Part shown: piece by piece, positions 62,201 through 64,000 of the stretch
Position numbering within the stretch: position 1 is the stretch's first letter
Layout of the letters: each line of letters begins with the position of its first letter
From: Knoellia sp. S7-12
GTDB taxonomy: Bacteria; Actinomycetota; Actinomycetes; Actinomycetales; Dermatophilaceae
Length of the DNA stretch: 64,000 bases
Assembly (NCBI RefSeq): GCF_040518285.1
Contig: NZ_CP155449.1
Span: 3,410,001-3,474,000 of the forward strand
Direction: 5' to 3'
Notes under the pieces: generated by a model
Told to the model about the DNA's origin: nothing
Seen by the model: only the letters and a program-made list of their open reading frames with translations
Database searches by the model: none
Translations under genes and position numbers: made by a program

Positions 62201-64000
62201 CAACGACTGGTTCCAGGGTGGTGACGGCAACGACAACCACATCGGTGGTCTCGGCGACGACATCCTGCTCGACTCCAACGGCGACGACACCATCAAGGGC
62301 GGCGACGGCAACGACACGCTGTCGTCCGGTCAGGGCTTCGGAGGCGACCTGCTCCAGGGTGGCCGCGACAACGACGTCATCGTCCACGGCAACGACCTGG
62401 CCGAATCCTTCGGCGGGCCAGGCAACGACTGGGTGCTCGGCGGAGCCGGTGACGACACGGTCTTCGGCGACGACGGCGACGACTGGATTGAGAGTGGTGC
62501 GACGGTCACCGGTACCGGTGGTGGCGCATTCAACCTGCTGCAGGGCGACAACGGCGCCCCGTTCCAGGACGACCCGAACGAGGCCGGACATGACGTCCTC
62601 ATCGGGTACGGCGGTGAGACCGACAACGACGCCGAAGGTGGCGACGACGTCATGCTCAACGGCCCCGGCATCCAGCGCAACGAGGGCATGCTCGGGTTCG
62701 ACTACGCCACACACGACGGGGACCTCGCAGCTGCGGACTCCGACATGGCGCTCACCGGCCTCCTGCCGCCGAGCGTCGAGACCAACAAGGACCGGTTCGA
62801 CTTCGTCGAGACGTTGTCCGGGTGGAACCTCAACGACACCCTGCGGGGCGACGACCGTGACGCGGCCGCCATGGTCGGCCACGAGCTCACTGCCGCCGGC
62901 AGTGCCCGCGTGACCGGTCTCAGCGCCGTCCTCGGTGGTGCCACGACGTTCACCGGCGGCAACATCCTCATGGGTGGTGCCGGCAGCGACCTCATCGAGG
63001 GCCGCGGTGGCAACGACGTCATCGACGGCGACTCGCAGCTCAACGTGCGCATCAGCGTCCGGAGCGGGGTCACCGAGCCGACGACCCAGATCGACAGCGT
63101 CGAGACGCTCGCCGCCGTCACGCCACGAGTGATCGCTGGCACGATCAACCCGGGTCAGCTGCGCATTGTCAGGGAGATTCAGACCCCGGCGAACGGAACT
63201 GCCATCGACACGGCGATCTTCACCGGTCCTCGTGCCGAGTACGACGTCACGTTCGGCGCGGCGGCGACGACCGTGGTGCACGCCCGAGGCACGGCCGTCG
63301 ACGGCACCGACACACTGCGTCGCGTCGAACGGCTCCGGTTCTCGGACGGCGACATCGCCGTCCCGGCACCCGCCACATTGGCCGCCGCTCCGACGGCCGT
63401 CACCGCGACAGCGGGCAACGCTCAAGCGACCGTCGCTTGGACAGCTCCCACGGACAACGGCGGCTCGCCCATCACGGGATACCAGGTCCGGGTGGCCGTT
63501 GGCACCACCCTCGTCCGGCTAGTCAACCTCACCGGAACTGCAACGAGCACGACGGTGACGGGGCTGACCAACGGTACGGCGTACAACTTCCGGATCCGCG
63601 CCGTGACCGCAGTCGGTCTCGGGGCGGTCTCCGCGCCGTCCAACACGATCACACCCATCGCCCCGACGAACCTGCCGACAGCTCCCGGGACCCCCGTGGC
63701 AACGGTCGGGAACCTTTCGGCGGGCCTCACCTGGACCGCTCCCACGAACGACGGCGGCTCGCCCATCACGGGATACCAGGTCCGGGTGTCCACGGGCACC
63801 ACCCTCGTCCGGCTAGTCAACCTCACCGGAACTGCAACGAGCACGACGGTGACGGGGCTGACCAACGGTACGGCGTACAACTTCCGGATCCGCGCCGTGA
63901 CCGCAGTCGGTCTCGGGGCGGTCTCCGCGCCGTCCAACACGATCACTGCGATTGGTGTCCCCAGCGCTCCGGGCTCGGTCACCGCGACCGCCGGTAATGC
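59208..64000 (+). CDS. Giant haem peroxidase with RTX and FN3 repeats, 3' end beyond the window
   Basis: The frame stays open for about 1597 codons to the window edge. A long basic N-terminus and hydrophobic segment (VLALGTAAVTASSLALASW) suggest export. Residues 170-770 are an animal-type haem peroxidase domain: distal LFGQFFDHGLDL (His about 252), HSEHNRLVQDIQQKI, and proximal EFAHAVYRFGHSM (His about 614). Residues 985-1110 are RTX calcium-binding nonapeptides (GGDGNDNHIGGLGDDIL, GGAGDDTVFGDDGDDW), with more near 1260. From about 1385 come two FN3 domains that are nearly identical in DNA. ATG 59208 has AAGGGG ahead; GTG 59310 is an alternative. Similar peroxidase-RTX proteins oxidise Mn(II). 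Confidence 0.9.
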   Translation, partial: MGTRVIGRSIENALRRRVTARHSSGKSGRAEPAVSDTSRTGPSPRGRTRTKVLALGTAAVTASSLALASWSGVSAAAAPVGQGFNLNASDLRFVLKQIKIAEQHADTLTAANPCGTMQGAGADQIPAGEVGETLPWGLRLIDGTCNNLVAGKVTVGAADQDFPRLVPKSLQPAEDGTTYASNGVTVRDSQPRVISNLIVDQTADNPAAVDAAGEVPETTPSGAFFIPNVAPDVGLSAPYNSWFTLFGQFFDHGLDLVNKGGNGTVFMPLKTDDPLYVPNAPTNFMVLTRATHDGNHEANNQTSPWVDQSQTYTSHPSHQVFLRKYDDANPDAAIVALPIRTTGGLLTGPGGGMATWADVKTQARTMLGIALTDANAMSIPLLATDPYGRYLRGPARGLPQLVVPGAPGGLVEGNLTTPVSTAGATPTGHAFLDDIAHNAVPKAGSTPDPDSVVTPNLVVCEAPGFPTGCVNQYDNEMLDAHFIAGDGRVNENIGLTSVHHVFHSEHNRLVQDIQQKIQGTDAARTGALLTAAEEADWKASRYTARDGSYDYGERLFQAARFVTEMEYQHLAFEEFIRKVQPLVNPFGEGGTGYNTAINPAIKAEFAHAVYRFGHSMLTESVDRVRANGTRDDIPLLTAFLNPPSFMAGGRTPEQAAGDVVRGMTRQVGNELDEFVTEALRNQLLGLPLDLAALNMARARDTGTPSLNAARRSFYAASGNSSLAPYQSWADFSFSIKHAKSLNNFIAAYGTHPSIIAATTTVAKRAAADALVYGEAGPDGVLTNVPNAPDPEVDETQDNIPAASVPADRYAFLNSAPHQVTNPTTGVTTTVHTNWVDPGNTTNTGVDRIDLWTGGLAEKQHVFGGLLGPTFNYVFESQMEDLQFGDRFYYLSRTAGLNMLTQLEGNSFAELIQRNTDVSGLPADSFSRPAFTFDLANLGTTGAVLDDPATPYNESTLLTRMPDGTIRYGGPEHVVFNGTSGNNRVWSSEGDDTYRGNDGNDWFQGGDGNDNHIGGLGDDILLDSNGDDTIKGGDGNDTLSSGQGFGGDLLQGGRDNDVIVHGNDLAESFGGPGNDWVLGGAGDDTVFGDDGDDWIESGATVTGTGGGAFNLLQGDNGAPFQDDPNEAGHDVLIGYGGETDNDAEGGDDVMLNGPGIQRNEGMLGFDYATHDGDLAAADSDMALTGLLPPSVETNKDRFDFVETLSGWNLNDTLRGDDRDAAAMVGHELTAAGSARVTGLSAVLGGATTFTGGNILMGGAGSDLIEGRGGNDVIDGDSQLNVRISVRSGVTEPTTQIDSVETLAAVTPRVIAGTINPGQLRIVREIQTPANGTAIDTAIFTGPRAEYDVTFGAAATTVVHARGTAVDGTDTLRRVERLRFSDGDIAVPAPATLAAAPTAVTATAGNAQATVAWTAPTDNGGSPITGYQVRVAVGTTLVRLVNLTGTATSTTVTGLTNGTAYNFRIRAVTAVGLGAVSAPSNTITPIAPTNLPTAPGTPVATVGNLSAGLTWTAPTNDGGSPITGYQVRVSTGTTLVRLVNLTGTATSTTVTGLTNGTAYNFRIRAVTAVGLGAVSAPSNTITAIGVPSAPGSVTATAGN
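63461..63946 (+). repeat. Tandem FN3-encoding repeat, 294-bp period
   Basis: The 192-bp stretch 63461-63652 recurs at 63755-63946 exactly 294 bp (98 codons) later, identical except for a few bases around the GTGGCCGTTGGC/GTGTCCACGGGC segment. It encodes the core of two FN3 domains. Near-identity in DNA implies recent duplication or conversion. Confidence 0.85.

Noticed and set aside
61401..63425. 674-codon minus-strand open frame opposite the RTX region
   Set aside because: It is the mirror of Gly/Asp repeats, giving Val/Ala/Asp-rich sequence; the plus-strand frame has peroxidase and RTX motifs.

Overview
The window is high-GC (roughly two thirds G+C or more), with GTG and ATG starts, many 1-4 bp gene overlaps and actinobacterial markers: an IdeR-type DtxR regulator, a WXG100 protein, DUF3027, DUF2530, DUF4031, DUF4190 and SHOCT proteins, orphan GroEL with HrcA/CIRCE sites, and a c-di-AMP riboswitch ahead of an NlpC/P60 gene. 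The citrate synthase II, serC, marR/MFS, DUF3027, cold-shock and XPB-helicase neighbourhood resembles a conserved actinobacterial chromosome segment. My inference is Actinomycetota, probably Micrococcales and perhaps Intrasporangiaceae; no rRNA gene is present to prove it. I saw no tRNA, rRNA, CRISPR array or transposase.

Layout. 1-8.55 kb is a copper block: the 3' end of an SGNH hydrolase, a histidine kinase/response regulator pair, SHOCT protein, periplasmic multicopper oxidase, small membrane proteins, a leftover tail of a P1B ATPase, a DUF305 lipoprotein, a BNR-repeat lipoprotein, then CopZ and a YibE/F membrane protein behind a CsoR-type operator. Three copies of an 11-bp-spaced direct repeat (2276, 4519, 5205) are probable binding sites of the local response regulator. 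8.6-12.2 kb carries a DsbA-fold protein, two secreted cell-wall proteins (one under a c-di-AMP riboswitch) and IdeR. 12.2-30 kb is housekeeping: transporters, citrate synthase, SerC, MarR/MFS operon, purine permease, DUF3027/cold-shock operon, aldose epimerase, HMG-CoA lyase and an XPB helicase with its WYL-like partner, separated by large palindromic terminators. 30-38.8 kb has a MazEF-like toxin-antitoxin pair, an MprAB-like two-component system with an HtrA protease, a DUF2339 membrane protein and an HD protein. 38.8-50 kb has a decayed amidase, DedA, DUF4031, WXG100, a MacB-type ABC exporter, a ROK/xylose isomerase pair and groEL. 50-52.4 kb holds a broken secreted-protein gene, a GDPD lipase-type esterase and an unknown membrane protein.

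52.5-64 kb is an extracellular-oxidation locus: a receiver-only protein, NarL-type kinase and regulator and a SARP regulator on one strand, and on the other a TAT-exported multicopper oxidase, membrane protein, type I signal peptidase and a giant haem peroxidase with RTX and FN3 repeats that runs off the right edge. The peroxidase-RTX plus multicopper-oxidase combination resembles Mn(II)-oxidation systems.

The most unusual genome-scale signal is the 7-mer GGCATAC/GTATGCC: at least 42 copies by eye, about one per 1.1 kb from 8.8 to 54.1 kb, inside genes and as inverted pairs in terminators, but almost none in the copper block and none in the right-hand oxidation locus. It behaves like an uptake-sequence or chromosome-architecture motif and marks both ends of the window as compositionally distinct.
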